A stretch of 64,000 bases of DNA, taken from positions 248,001-312,000 of the forward strand of contig NZ_QXGS01000004.1 of the NCBI RefSeq assembly GCF_003604215.1, in the 5' to 3' direction. The notes under the pieces were generated by a model. That model was not told the DNA's origin. It saw only the letters and a list, made by a program, of their open reading frames with translations, and searched no databases. The translations under genes and the position numbers were made by a program. Positions 27,791 through 37,092 of the stretch are shown piece after piece. The first letter of the stretch is position 1. Each line of letters begins with the position of its first letter. The DNA comes from Teichococcus vastitatis (GTDB taxonomy: Bacteria > Pseudomonadota > Alphaproteobacteria > Acetobacterales > Acetobacteraceae).

Positions 27791-28312
27791 ATGACCCCGA
27801 TCACCGCTCTCCGCGCCCGTCCCGCGCTGGCCTTCGCCGGGCTGACGCTGCTGGGCTCGGCGGCTCTGGCCGCATCGGCGCAGATCGCGCTGCCGATGTG
27901 GCCGGTGCCTGCCACCATGCAGACGCTGGTGGTGCTGCTGCTCGGCGCGCTGGGCGGCTCGCGCCTCGGCGTCGCCGCCGTGCTGGCCTACCTGGCCGAG
28001 GGTGCTCTCGGCCTGCCGGTATTCGCCAGCGGCGCCGCTGGGCCGGTGGCGCTGATGGGTCCCACGGGCGGCTTCCTGCTGGGCTTCCTGCCGATGGCGT
28101 GGCTGGCCGGCTTCGCCCGTGGCGGGCTGGCCCGGCAGGCCGGCGTGCTGACCGCCGCCCACCTGGTGGTGTTCATCCCCGGCGTGCTGTGGCTGTCGCG
28201 CTTCACCGGGTTGGAAGGTGCCCTGCTGGCGGGCGTGCTGCCCTTTATCCCGGGCACGCTGGTAAAGACCGGCCTGGCGCTGGCCACGCTGCGCGTGCTG
28301 CGCCGCGCCTGA
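27791..28312 (+). CDS. bioY: BioY-type biotin transporter substrate-binding protein
   Basis: 173 residues with about six membrane helices. The BioY family pattern includes LPMWPVPATMQTLVVLLLGALGGSRLG, GPTGGFLLGF and a late LPFIPGTLVKTGLA. BioY is the S component of an ECF transporter for biotin and can work alone or with BioMN; no bioM or bioN is in the window. The start ATG at 27791 has GGGAAG upstream; an ATG at 27776 would add five residues. It follows mutY with 34 bases between and may be cotranscribed. Confidence 0.92.
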   Translation: MTPITALRARPALAFAGLTLLGSAALAASAQIALPMWPVPATMQTLVVLLLGALGGSRLGVAAVLAYLAEGALGLPVFASGAAGPVALMGPTGGFLLGFLPMAWLAGFARGGLARQAGVLTAAHLVVFIPGVLWLSRFTGLEGALLAGVLPFIPGTLVKTGLALATLRVLRRA

Positions 28313-28320
28313 TGCCGCCC

Positions 28321-28347
28321 GCCGGGGGCGGCACCGCCGCCCCCGGC
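28321..28347. terminator. Bidirectional terminator-like hairpin
   Basis: A perfect 12-base stem (GCCGGGGGCGGC at 28321-28332, GCCGCCCCCGGC at 28336-28347) with a 3-base loop sits between the convergent bioY and repeat-protein genes. There is no T-run. Confidence 0.6.
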
Positions 28348-28363
28348 CGTCATGGCTGGCGGA

Positions 28364-29410
28364 TCAGGCCAGCCAGTCGTTGATGGCCGTGTACTCGTTG
28401 AAGGTGCGGTCGTCGTTCAGGGTGAAGCCGAACAGCGTCTCGCCACCGGCATCCTCCAGCCGGGCATAGGCCATCCAGCTCTCCGCATTGGTGACGTCGT
28501 AGTCGATCACCAGCTTCAGCCCGTCACCCAGATCCGCTACGCGGTGCGCCACCGCGCCATTGACCTCCTCGACCAGCTGCCAGCTCCCCCGGCCGACATT
28601 CTCGGCATAGGTGCCGTCGTCGTTGAACTGCCCGCCATAGGCCAGCGTGCCGTCGGCGAGGTAGACGCGGCCCTGCACGGCGAAGGATTCGGCGCCGGCG
28701 AGGTCGTAGCGCACCGCGGCATGCGCGCCGCCATCGGTGTAGAGGTCGCGCCCGGTCACCGCGCCGGCGGCGGTGAACTGGCTGGACACCTTGTTCCAGG
28801 CCGCCACGTCATAGCCGTCGCGCAGCACCTGCAGCGAGGAGCCGTCATCCAGCTTCTGGCCCTGCAGCACCAGCACGCCGGCAGCGTCATAGGTGGCGGA
28901 ATAGAAGGACCAGGGCTGCAGGCCATCCACGTCGTAGGAGATCAACTCGCGCGAACCGTCGTCGAAATTGGTTGCCTGCATGGCGATCTCGCCGCCCGCA
29001 TTGAAAGTGAAGGCCTGCTTCGCCCACGCCTTGGAGCCATCGACGTCATAATACGTCGTCAGCTTGGTGCCGGCGTCGTAGCTGATGTCGGTACGGTAGC
29101 GCTCGCCGGACGCGTTGTAGGCGGTCTGGAACTCCGACCAGTTCTCAGTGCCGGCGACGTCGAACCGGGATACGCCGCGGGCGCCGTCATCATAGCTGGT
29201 GGCGCGGCTGACCATGCGGCCAGTGGCATCGTAGTTCTCGACAACCCGGCTCCAGCTTTCCGTGCTGTCGGCATCGTAGTTGGTGACGGTGCGGGTGGCA
29301 TCGTCGAGCAGGATGTCGCGGGTGGCGAGGCGCCCCAGCGCATCATAGGTCAGGGTCTGGGCGGCCCAGGCTTCGGTGTTGGACTGGTCAACGATCACAC
29401 GAGTCGGCAT
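28364..29410 (-). CDS. 38-residue-repeat protein A (YD/W-repeat, unknown function)
   Basis: 348 residues. Residues 13-240 are six tandem copies of exactly 38 residues. Each begins two residues before a tryptophan, has an aromatic-[DN]-A-x-G turn near repeat position 10-14, an acidic D-D-G-type turn near 24-26, and an aromatic-D pair near 33-34. The last 108 residues form a different, also aspartate-rich domain ending in NDWLA. No signal peptide or membrane segment is visible. The ribosome binding site GGGAG precedes the ATG. The pattern recalls YD-repeat/beta-hairpin surface proteins and repeat segments in large RTX-like proteins, but no named family is assigned. A paralog lies directly upstream. 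Confidence 0.8.
   Translation of the reverse strand: MPTRVIVDQSNTEAWAAQTLTYDALGRLATRDILLDDATRTVTNYDADSTESWSRVVENYDATGRMVSRATSYDDGARGVSRFDVAGTENWSEFQTAYNASGERYRTDISYDAGTKLTTYYDVDGSKAWAKQAFTFNAGGEIAMQATNFDDGSRELISYDVDGLQPWSFYSATYDAAGVLVLQGQKLDDGSSLQVLRDGYDVAAWNKVSSQFTAAGAVTGRDLYTDGGAHAAVRYDLAGAESFAVQGRVYLADGTLAYGGQFNDDGTYAENVGRGSWQLVEEVNGAVAHRVADLGDGLKLVIDYDVTNAESWMAYARLEDAGGETLFGFTLNDDRTFNEYTAINDWLA
28691..29374 (-). repeat. Six tandem 114-base coding repeats
   Basis: The DNA encoding residues 13-240 of repeat protein A divides evenly into six 114-base units with no indels. The units are well diverged in sequence, so the array is old and the fixed period is probably under structural selection. 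Confidence 0.8.
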
Positions 29411-29422
29411 CAAACGGCTCCC

Positions 29423-29438
29423 ACCCGCTTTTGCGGGT
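29423..29438 (-). promoter_or_regulatory. Leader hairpin next to the ribosome binding site of repeat protein A
   Basis: On the coding strand ACCCGC-AAAA-GCGGGT forms a perfect 6-base stem with a 4-base loop. The stem ends directly beside the GGGAG ribosome binding site, 12 bases before the ATG. It may modulate translation or stabilise the mRNA end. Confidence 0.45.
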
Positions 29439-29520
29439 TTGCATGGCACAGCAGGAGCGGCCCGGTGCCGCTCTCCGGCGCGGAAACAGGCTGGTCAACC
29501 TCAACCCTCGCGCGAGCCGG

Positions 29521-29600
29521 ACCATGCGGGTATTTTAATCATTCGTAAAAACACTAAAGGTTGAGTTGCCCCCTTATTGTTCTACTAGGATTCCCGCCAT
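29521..29600 (-). promoter_or_regulatory. AT-rich promoter-like region of repeat protein A with shared motif
   Basis: This is a sharp AT-rich island in very GC-rich surroundings (TATTTTAATCATTCG and CTTATTGTTCTACTAGG on the + strand), 110-190 bases before the start codon. It contains AAGGTTGAGTT (29557-29567), which recurs with one change upstream of the paralog. Exact -35/-10 boxes are not clear. Confidence 0.45.
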
Positions 29601-29668
29601 GGCAGAATGCCGGCGGCCGCCCCTCGGCCAGCGCCGGCCGGCGCAGCGCCCTGGACCGGGCGCAGGAT

Positions 29669-29691
29669 GGGGCGCCGCGCGGCGGCGCCCC
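29669..29691 (-). terminator. Terminator-like hairpin after repeat protein B
   Basis: A perfect 10-base stem, GGGGCGCCGC-GCG-GCGGCGCCCC, begins 7 bases past the stop of repeat protein B and lies before the promoter region of repeat protein A. This suggests the two paralogs are separate transcripts. Confidence 0.55.
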
Positions 29692-29697
29692 GGCCGG

Positions 29698-30780
29698 TCA
29701 GGCGATCCAGTCGCCAGCATGGGGCGGGTTCAGCAGAAGCTGCAGCTGGCCGTCATCGGTGAAGCTGGCGAGGTAGAAATCCGTCCCCTGTGCGGCGTCG
29801 CGCAGCGTCGCCTGGGCCGACCAGCTTTCCGTGCGCGCCGTGTCGTAATCGACCAGCAGCGTCACGCCGTTGCCGAGATCGGCCGAGCGTTCCGTGACGC
29901 AGCCGCAGGGATCGCGCTGCACCGCCCAGTCCAGATCGCCCAGCGTCTCGCGGACCGTGCCGTCATCATTCACCACGTAGCGCCACGCCAGGTCGTTCTG
30001 CGCGTCGGTGACCTGGCCCTGGACGGCCCAGGGATTCGGCGTGGGAAAGCCTTCCGGTGCCCCGGCGTAGGGCCGGTCGATGCTGGTCACCATCCTTCCG
30101 CCCGCATCGAAGCTCAGCGTTGTGGTCTGCACGCCGTCATTGCGGTAGGTGTCGTTGTAGGACAGCTGCGACCAGGCCGAATGGTCGCCGGCATCGTATT
30201 GGCGGGTGACGCCGTTCAGGCCGTAGCGGTTATATACCGAGAGCAGCTCGCCATCCGTGTTGTAGTTCCGGATGTCGGCGTCCCATCCGCCCGCCCCGTC
30301 GCTGGCGCGATAGCGCAGCACCTCCTTCGATCCGTCCTCGGCCACCGCCTCGACCTTGTAGATGCCGTCGGCGGTGCCTTCGGTGGTGCGGGTGAAGGCG
30401 CTGCTGCCCGGCTGAAAGGCGGTGGTCACGCTGTGCCCGTCATCATAGCGGACCGCCTTGCCCAGCAGTGCGCCGGAGGCGTCGTAGTCATGATCGATGC
30501 GCGACCAGCTCGCGCTGTTCGCGGCGTCCAGCACATAGGTGTCCCGATGGCCGTCATCATAGCGCGTCTCGCCGCGGGTCTCGCGCCCCGCCGCGTCGAA
30601 CCAGCGCACCGAGGTGGTGAAGGCGGACAGGTCCGCCGGATCGTAGAGCCGAACCGCCAGACTGCCATCGTCATACCGGACGGCGCGCTGCAGCAGCAGC
30701 CCGTCATCGCCGTAGGACAGGGTCTGGCGCGCCCAGCTATGGGCGTCCGCGGAGTCGACGATGTTACGCTGGCTGGTCAC
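29698..30780 (-). CDS. 38-residue-repeat protein B, paralog of protein A
   Basis: 360 residues from a GTG start with GGGAGAAG upstream. Residues 14-127 are three exact 38-residue copies of the same motif seen in protein A. Residues 128-250 are degenerate copies with indels. The last ~110 residues match the C-terminal domain of protein A: an NPWAVQGQV-type opening, VVNDDGT, SADLGNG, LVDYD, TESW and the end GDWIA (protein A ends NDWLA). The distinct C-terminal module conserved in both could be a secretion, anchoring or capping domain. It contains a PCGC cysteine pair that protein A lacks. No signal peptide is visible. Confidence 0.78.
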   Translation of the reverse strand: MTSQRNIVDSADAHSWARQTLSYGDDGLLLQRAVRYDDGSLAVRLYDPADLSAFTTSVRWFDAAGRETRGETRYDDGHRDTYVLDAANSASWSRIDHDYDASGALLGKAVRYDDGHSVTTAFQPGSSAFTRTTEGTADGIYKVEAVAEDGSKEVLRYRASDGAGGWDADIRNYNTDGELLSVYNRYGLNGVTRQYDAGDHSAWSQLSYNDTYRNDGVQTTTLSFDAGGRMVTSIDRPYAGAPEGFPTPNPWAVQGQVTDAQNDLAWRYVVNDDGTVRETLGDLDWAVQRDPCGCVTERSADLGNGVTLLVDYDTARTESWSAQATLRDAAQGTDFYLASFTDDGQLQLLLNPPHAGDWIA

Positions 30781-30949
30781 AAGGCTTCTCCCGTTCGCGG
30801 CACCGGCCGGAGCGCGATCACCGCACGCCCCGTGGCGCGCGGTGCGGAGCCGGTCCTGCCGCAGAGGCTGCGTGATGGGAAAAGATCAGCCTGTCATTTG
30901 ACGAAGAGGCGACTTCTCGACGTCGTGAAAAACCAGAGGTTCAGAAGAA

Positions 30950-30987
30950 TATTTTGCGGAACAGCATTCAACCGACAAGTTTGAGTT
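30950..30987 (-). promoter_or_regulatory. Candidate promoter of repeat protein B with shared motif
   Basis: On the minus strand TTGTCG (30978-30973) and AAAATA (30955-30950) are separated by 17 bases, a reasonable -35/-10 pair about 170 bases before the GTG. AAGTTTGAGTT (30977-30987, + strand) matches 10 of 11 positions of the motif upstream of protein A and overlaps the -35. Confidence 0.4.
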
Positions 30988-31008
30988 TCTTGCCGGACAG
31001 CTGCGAAA

Positions 31009-32154
<1,146 letters not shown>

Positions 32155-32168
32155 TCAAGCGAGTGAGT

Positions 32169-33830
32169 TCAAGCTTGTTCGCCCACCCCGTGCTGTTCGC
32201 GCAGGCTGAGGAAGCGCAGCGCCGGCCATTCCTCCTCCGCCCGGCGGCGTCCCCAGTCGGAGGTGAAGAAGGCCACCGGCTCGTTGTCGTGGTCTTCCGC
32301 CATCTGGCTCGGCGCCGAACGGAGGAAGCGGTCCAGCGCCGCCCTGTCCTGCGGCCCCTCCTCCTTCGGCGCGACCCAGCGCATGGTGGACCAGGAGGTG
32401 CCCTCGAAGGTGATGTGCACGCCGTATTCCGCCTGGATGCGGCTCGACAGCACGTCGAGCTGCAGCTGGCCGACCACGCCGACCACCGGCTGTGATCCGT
32501 CCAGCGGGCGGAACACCTGCACCACGCCCTCATCGGCCAACTGGTCCAGCGCCTTGCGCAGCTTCTTGGCCAGCATCGGGTCGTCGAGCCGAACGCGGCG
32601 CAGGATCTCGGGGGCGAAGCTCGGCACGCCGCGGAAGTTCAGCTCCTCCCCGTCGGTCAGCGTGTCGCCGATGCGCAGCACGCCGTGATTGGCGATGCCC
32701 ACCACATCCCCGGGCCAGGCTTCCTCCGCCACCTGGCGCTCCTTGGCGAAGAAGAACAGCGGCGCGTTGACCGGGATCGACTTGCCGGTACGCACCTGCT
32801 TCAGCCGCGCGCCCTTGCGCAGCCGGCCGGAACAGACGCGCAGGAAGGCGACGCGGTCGCGGTGCTGCAGGTCGGTGTTGGCCTGGATCTTGAACACGAA
32901 GCCGGTGAGCTTCTCTTCCTCCGGCTCCACCACCCGCGCATCGGCCGCCCGCGCCGAGGGCGAGGGCGCGAACTGCGCCAGGCCATCCAGCAGGTGCTTC
33001 ACGCCGAAGCCGCGCAGCGCCGAGCCGAAATACACCGGCGTCAGGTGCCCTTCCCGGAAGGACGCCAGCTCGAACTCCGGATACACCGAGGCCAGCTCGA
33101 TCCCCTCCCGCAGCGCGTCGCCCTGGCCATGCGGCAGCAGCGCGTCGATGCGCACATCATCCGGACCGGTGACCTTCTCGTCCCGCTCGTCACCCTGCTC
33201 ATTCCCCGGCCGGAGCAGCCGCAACGTCTCATGCGCGCGGTCATACACCCCGGCGAACTGGCGGCCCGAGCCGATCGGCCAGGTGGCCGGCGTCACGTCG
33301 AGCGCCAGGGTCTTCTCGATCTCGTCCAGCAACTCCAGCGGCTCCCGCGCCTCGCGGTCCATCTTGTTGATGAAGGTGACGATGGGGATGTCGCGCAGGC
33401 GGCAAACCTCGAACAGCTTGCGGGTCTGCGCCTCGATGCCCTTGGCCGCGTCGATCACCATCACCGCCGCGTCCACGGCGGACAGCGTGCGGTAGGTGTC
33501 CTCGGAGAAATCCTCATGGCCCGGCGTGTCCAGGAGGTTGAAGATCTGCCCGGCATATTCGAAGGTCATCACCGAGGTCGCGACCGAGATGCCGCGATCC
33601 TGCTCGATCTTCATCCAATCCGAGCGGGTCCGCCGCCGCTCTCCCTTGGCGCGCACGGCGCCGGCGATCTGGATGGCGCCGCCCAGCAGCAGCAGCTGCT
33701 CCGTCAGCGTCGTCTTGCCGGCATCGGGGTGGGCGATGATGGCGAAAGTGCGCCGGCGCCCGGCCTCGGCTGCGGTTTCGCTCAAGGGCGGCTGGTTGTG
33801 GCCCAGGGCGGGGGCATCAAGGTTCTGCAA
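32169..33830 (-). CDS. prfC: Peptide chain release factor 3
   Basis: 553 residues. This translational GTPase recycles RF1/RF2 from the ribosome. The G-domain has AHPDAGKTTLTEQLLL (G1), the switch region around RGISVATSVMTFEY, DTPGHEDFSEDTYR (G3) and NKMDREAREP (G4), followed by the RF3 domains II and III. The start is TTG at 33830 with GGAGAG about 9 bases upstream; no in-frame ATG exists before the G1 motif. It is upstream of ccrM on the same strand. Confidence 0.95.
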   Translation of the reverse strand: MQNLDAPALGHNQPPLSETAAEAGRRRTFAIIAHPDAGKTTLTEQLLLLGGAIQIAGAVRAKGERRRTRSDWMKIEQDRGISVATSVMTFEYAGQIFNLLDTPGHEDFSEDTYRTLSAVDAAVMVIDAAKGIEAQTRKLFEVCRLRDIPIVTFINKMDREAREPLELLDEIEKTLALDVTPATWPIGSGRQFAGVYDRAHETLRLLRPGNEQGDERDEKVTGPDDVRIDALLPHGQGDALREGIELASVYPEFELASFREGHLTPVYFGSALRGFGVKHLLDGLAQFAPSPSARAADARVVEPEEEKLTGFVFKIQANTDLQHRDRVAFLRVCSGRLRKGARLKQVRTGKSIPVNAPLFFFAKERQVAEEAWPGDVVGIANHGVLRIGDTLTDGEELNFRGVPSFAPEILRRVRLDDPMLAKKLRKALDQLADEGVVQVFRPLDGSQPVVGVVGQLQLDVLSSRIQAEYGVHITFEGTSWSTMRWVAPKEEGPQDRAALDRFLRSAPSQMAEDHDNEPVAFFTSDWGRRRAEEEWPALRFLSLREQHGVGEQA

Positions 33831-33920
33831 GGGCTGACTCTCCGGGGCGCTGTCTCTGCGGGCGCCGGGGATATAGCGCGGACGTGCCGCGGTTTCGACC
33901 CTGTGGCGCGGCGGCCGCCA

Positions 33921-34709
33921 TCAGGCGGGCTGGGTTCGGCCGTCCTCCCCTTCGGGACCTTCCCGCTCGCGCCGGCCGAGGCTGAGGCACAGCAGCAGCG
34001 CGCCGCCGACCGGCAAGGCCAGCGCCAGGAACGCCGCGGGCCAGCCGATCCAGGCGACCAGGGTGCCACCCACAACATGCGACAACTGCCCCCCGGCCTC
34101 CGCATCCCCGTCGTCCTCGCCCGTGGCACGCGCCGCGCTCCAGGCCTTCCCGGGCGCGGCGGCAACCGCCAGGATCGCGCCCAGCGCCATGGCGGCCATT
34201 ACGAACAGCGAGACGTCCGGCCCGAGCAGCGTCGCGCCGCCCACGATCATCAGCGCCGAGAACAGGATGCCGGCATGGTTGAAGGCTTCGTTGCGGCCAT
34301 GCTGGCGCGGAAAGTCCTTCTTGCCGACGATGCCGAGCGTGAAGGCGGTGACCGCCGGCAGCACCAGGATGCCGCCGATCGTCGCCATGCCATGCGCTGC
34401 CAGCACGCCGAGAAAGCCGTGCGATACCAGCAGCAGCATCGTGCCGGCCAGAATGGCACCGCAGGCCAGCGCCAGGAGCAACGGTGGCAGCTTCAGCCTG
34501 TCCACCAGGGCGCCCGCCGGGCCGCTGAGCGCCAGCCCCCCGAGCCCCACCAGCGTGTTGAGCCAGCCGATCGGCTCCGGCCCCCAGTTCCGCGTCTGCG
34601 CCAGCCAGATCGCCAGGAATGGCCCCAGCCCGCCCTGGATGTTACCGGTGAAGAAGGTGATGAGAACCAGATGGCGGTACGGTGCCACGAGATTCGGAAA
34701 CCTCTCCAA
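33921..34709 (-). CDS. Half-length MFS-type transporter
   Basis: 262 residues, about two-thirds of a normal 390-420-residue MFS protein. The first half is a good MFS N-terminal domain, with helices around LITFFTGNIQGGLGPFLAIWL, LNTLVGLGGLALSGPAGALVD (with the loop aspartate), LLLALACGAILAGTMLLL and GVLAAHGMATIGGILVLPAVTAF, then two more. A charged linker (ARATGEDDGDAEAGGQ) follows, then a single GGTLVAWIGWPAAFLALALP segment that resembles the usual helix 5-6 region. The second six-helix domain is missing. It may be an internally deleted, non-functional copy or a genuinely short protein. It lies between prfC and the deaminase gene. Confidence 0.65.
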   Translation of the reverse strand: MERFPNLVAPYRHLVLITFFTGNIQGGLGPFLAIWLAQTRNWGPEPIGWLNTLVGLGGLALSGPAGALVDRLKLPPLLLALACGAILAGTMLLLVSHGFLGVLAAHGMATIGGILVLPAVTAFTLGIVGKKDFPRQHGRNEAFNHAGILFSALMIVGGATLLGPDVSLFVMAAMALGAILAVAAAPGKAWSAARATGEDDGDAEAGGQLSHVVGGTLVAWIGWPAAFLALALPVGGALLLCLSLGRREREGPEGEDGRTQPA

Positions 34710-34838
34710 GAGCCAGACCCGTGATGGCCGGCCGTCCCGACAGTAACGCTCATGTCACAGAAAAGGCTGCGCTTCGGCTTCCACCGGCGCGCAAGGCGGC
34801 GGGAAATGGCCGGCCGCCTCAGGCCCGGGAACGCTCCC

Positions 34839-35432
34839 TTAGCCGCCGGCGCCCCGGTCAAAGACCCCGAAATCGAACTCGGCCTGATGGGTGACGAAGG
34901 GATCCTCGGCCCGGCGCGCCTCGTCCCGGTTCAGGCCCAGGACATCGAGCTGCGTGCCGGAAATCGGCACGAACTCGACCCCCGCTTCCCGCATCATCTC
35001 GATGGCCAGCAGCCCGACCCTGTCCCAGTAGCTGTCGGTGCCCGCCCGCGGCGCCGCCGCCACCACCCGGCGCACGCCGGACTGGATCAGCAGCGTGGCG
35101 CATACGTTGCACACCGGCTTGCCCACCACGTAGGCGTCGCATTGCCGCGCATCGCGTCCGGCGTGCAACAGGGCGTTCTGCTCGGCATGCAGGATCATCT
35201 GCAGCTTGCGCGCCTTGTTCTCCAGCCGCTCGGCGCTGTCCTCGACGTTCGAAGGGAAGCCGTTGAAGCCGGTGGCGACCACCCGCGCATAGGCCTGGTT
35301 TACCAGCACCGCGCCCACCTTGGCCCGCGGGTCCTTGGACCATTGCGCCACGTGGTGCGCCAGCCCGATGTAGCGGCCATCCCACTTGGCCTGCTTGTCC
35401 GGCCGGTTCTCGAAGGTGTTGGGGTTGGTCAT
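34839..35432 (-). CDS. dCMP deaminase-family zinc deaminase
   Basis: 197 residues with the zinc/catalytic motif HAEQNALLHAG and the PVCNVCA cysteine pair of the cytidine deaminase fold. The N-terminal WDGRYIGLAHHVAQWSKDP and VGAVLV are typical of the ComEB/deoxycytidylate deaminase group. The ~50-residue C-terminal extension with FVPISGTQLDVLGL is beyond the core and of unknown role. Likely converts dCMP to dUMP for thymidylate synthesis, but related bacterial members act on other nucleotides. Confidence 0.85.
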   Translation of the reverse strand: MTNPNTFENRPDKQAKWDGRYIGLAHHVAQWSKDPRAKVGAVLVNQAYARVVATGFNGFPSNVEDSAERLENKARKLQMILHAEQNALLHAGRDARQCDAYVVGKPVCNVCATLLIQSGVRRVVAAAPRAGTDSYWDRVGLLAIEMMREAGVEFVPISGTQLDVLGLNRDEARRAEDPFVTHQAEFDFGVFDRGAGG

Positions 35433-35530
35433 CCAACGATATTGATCGGTCCCGCGGCCGGGGTGAAGCGCGCCGGATCACGGCCCGGCCGGGGCGGAAC
35501 GGAAGCCGCCCCTGCCGGCCCGGCGTCACA

Positions 35531-36052
35531 TCATGCCCGGATCATCTGCAGCTCCGCCAGATGCTCCCGGATCCGGTCCTCCGCCAGCAGCGCGATGATG
35601 CCCTCGGCGGGCGGACCGCCAGCCTGGCGGATGGACGCGTAGGTTTCCAGCGCCTCCTGGTGTCCCTGCTGCTGCGCCGCGATCAGCATCCGGTCGAAGG
35701 CGGCGCCGCGCGCGCTGCTCAGCTCCTGGAGCATCGCCGCCTTGGCCGCCGGCAGCGACGGCGGCGGCATCACGTCATAGCCGGCCATGCCCATGGCCCG
35801 GACAATGCCCTGCTGCTCGCTGGCTTCGAATTCGCAGAAGCGGCGCAGCGCCGGGCTGCGCGCCTGGTTGGTGCCGAGCTGCGCAGTCTGCAGCAGGAAT
35901 GCCCCGCCCTGCAGCGCGGTCCGTTGCAGCCCGCTGGGCGTCTTCGGCCCGGTGGGAACATTCGCCATCGGCGGCGTGGTGTTGGCCCCGGCGGTGCAGC
36001 CGGCCACGGTGGTGCCCACCAGCATCAGCCCGGCCATTCGACGATTGATCAT
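35531..36052 (-). CDS. DUF4142 lipoprotein
   Basis: 173 residues. The N terminus MINRRMAGLMLVGTTVAGC is a lipoprotein signal with the lipobox cysteine at 19. The mature part is helical with LGTNQARSPALRRFCEFEASEQQGIVRAMGM and the DUF4142 features QEALETYASI and ALLAEDRIREHLAEL. The four-helix DUF4142 domain is common in envelope proteins of alphaproteobacteria; function unknown. The start has the strong site AGGAGGAT. The longer in-frame extension to 36430 has no family similarity. Confidence 0.8.
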   Translation of the reverse strand: MINRRMAGLMLVGTTVAGCTAGANTTPPMANVPTGPKTPSGLQRTALQGGAFLLQTAQLGTNQARSPALRRFCEFEASEQQGIVRAMGMAGYDVMPPPSLPAAKAAMLQELSSARGAAFDRMLIAAQQQGHQEALETYASIRQAGGPPAEGIIALLAEDRIREHLAELQMIRA

Positions 36053-36262
36053 GCGGATCCTCCTGTTCTGAACCGGGGCGAGAGCAACCCGGCTGCGGCG
36101 CCAGCCCCTTCTTGGAAGGCGCCAACAGGAGCCCGGACAGCCTCGCCATTCCTGGCCAGCAGCGCGGGACACCTGCCGGGGCATGAACGGAAACAGCGGA
36201 AGATCGTTTCGCGGCGCAGAAGCCTCTTCCGTCAAACAAAACGCGATGCGCCGGAGGCTAAA

Positions 36263-36278
36263 CCCCGGGCCGGCGGGG
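36263..36278 (-). terminator. Short terminator-like hairpin after the amino acid ABC ATPase
   Basis: CCCCG-GGCCGG-CGGGG forms a 5-base stem just past the ATPase stop. It is weak and has no T-run. Confidence 0.3.
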
Positions 36279-36284
36279 CTCGCC

Positions 36285-37076
36285 CTAGTGCCGCACCCCG
36301 CCGAACATCCCGTGGAACCGCCCGAGGAAGCCGCGCAGCCTGTCGCTGTCCGGACGGTCGAAGACCTCGGCCGGCGGCCCCGCCTGCGCCACCCGGCCTC
36401 CATCCATGAACACCACGTGGTGCGACACATCGCGCACGAACAGCATCTCGTGACTGACCACCAGCATGGTCATGCCGCTCCCGGCGAGCTGCTGCATCAC
36501 CCCCAGCACCTCGGCCACCAGTTCCGGGTCCAGCGCGGAGGTCACCTCGTCGAACAACAGCAGGCGCGGCTCCATGGCCACCGCGCGGGCGATGGCCACG
36601 CGCTGCTGCTGCCCGCCGGAGAGCTGGTAGGGGTAGTGCGCGCGCCGCGCCTCCAGCCCGACGCGGCCCAGCCAGTGCCCGGCGATCTCGCGCGCCTCGG
36701 CCTTGCCCTTGCCCAGCACCTTGGTGAGGCCGAGCATGACGTTCTCCTCCGCCGTCAGGTGCGGAAACAGGTTGAACTGCTGGAACACCATGCCGATCCG
36801 CGCCCGCTGCGCCGACACCCGCGTTTCGCTCAGCCGCCGCCGCCGGCCGTTCTCGACGCGGTATCCGATCGGCTCGCCGTCGAGCAGGATGTCGCCGGCA
36901 TCATGCTCCTCCAGCAGGTTGACGCAGCGCAGGAAGGTGGTCTTGCCGGAGCCGGATGCGCCGATCAGCGACACCACCTGCCCCTGGCGCACCTCCAGGT
37001 CGATGCCCTTCAGAACCTCAACGGAGCCGAAACTCTTGCGCACGCCCTGCGCGCGCAGCAATGGTTGGTCGCTCAT
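36285..37076 (-). CDS. Polar amino acid ABC transporter, ATP-binding protein
   Basis: 263 residues: Walker [14 protein letters not shown], a family-typical [10 protein letters not shown], the Q-loop [17 protein letters not shown], signature [14 protein letters not shown] and Walker [15 protein letters not shown]. It belongs to the GlnQ/HisP group that energises uptake of polar amino acids. It is the last gene of a substrate-binding protein, two-permease, ATPase set on the minus strand, 16 bases after the second permease. Confidence 0.95.
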   Translation of the reverse strand: MSDQPLLRAQGVRKSFGSVEVLKGIDLEVRQGQVVSLIGASGSGKTTFLRCVNLLEEHDAGDILLDGEPIGYRVENGRRRRLSETRVSAQRARIGMVFQQFNLFPHLTAEENVMLGLTKVLGKGKAEAREIAGHWLGRVGLEARRAHYPYQLSGGQQQRVAIARAVAMEPRLLLFDEVTSALDPELVAEVLGVMQQLAGSGMTMLVVSHEMLFVRDVSHHVVFMDGGRVAQAGPPAEVFDRPDSDRLRGFLGRFHGMFGGVRH

Positions 37077-37092
37077 GCAATGACGGCTCCGG

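Noticed and set aside
28691-29374. Possible CRISPR array because of regular spacing
   Set aside because: The regular 114-base units are protein-coding repeats in one frame, diverged in sequence, without identical direct repeats or spacers.
29423-29438. Rho-independent terminator of the upstream repeat gene
   Set aside because: The hairpin lies in the leader of protein A, beside its ribosome binding site, and a better terminator hairpin exists at 29669-29691.
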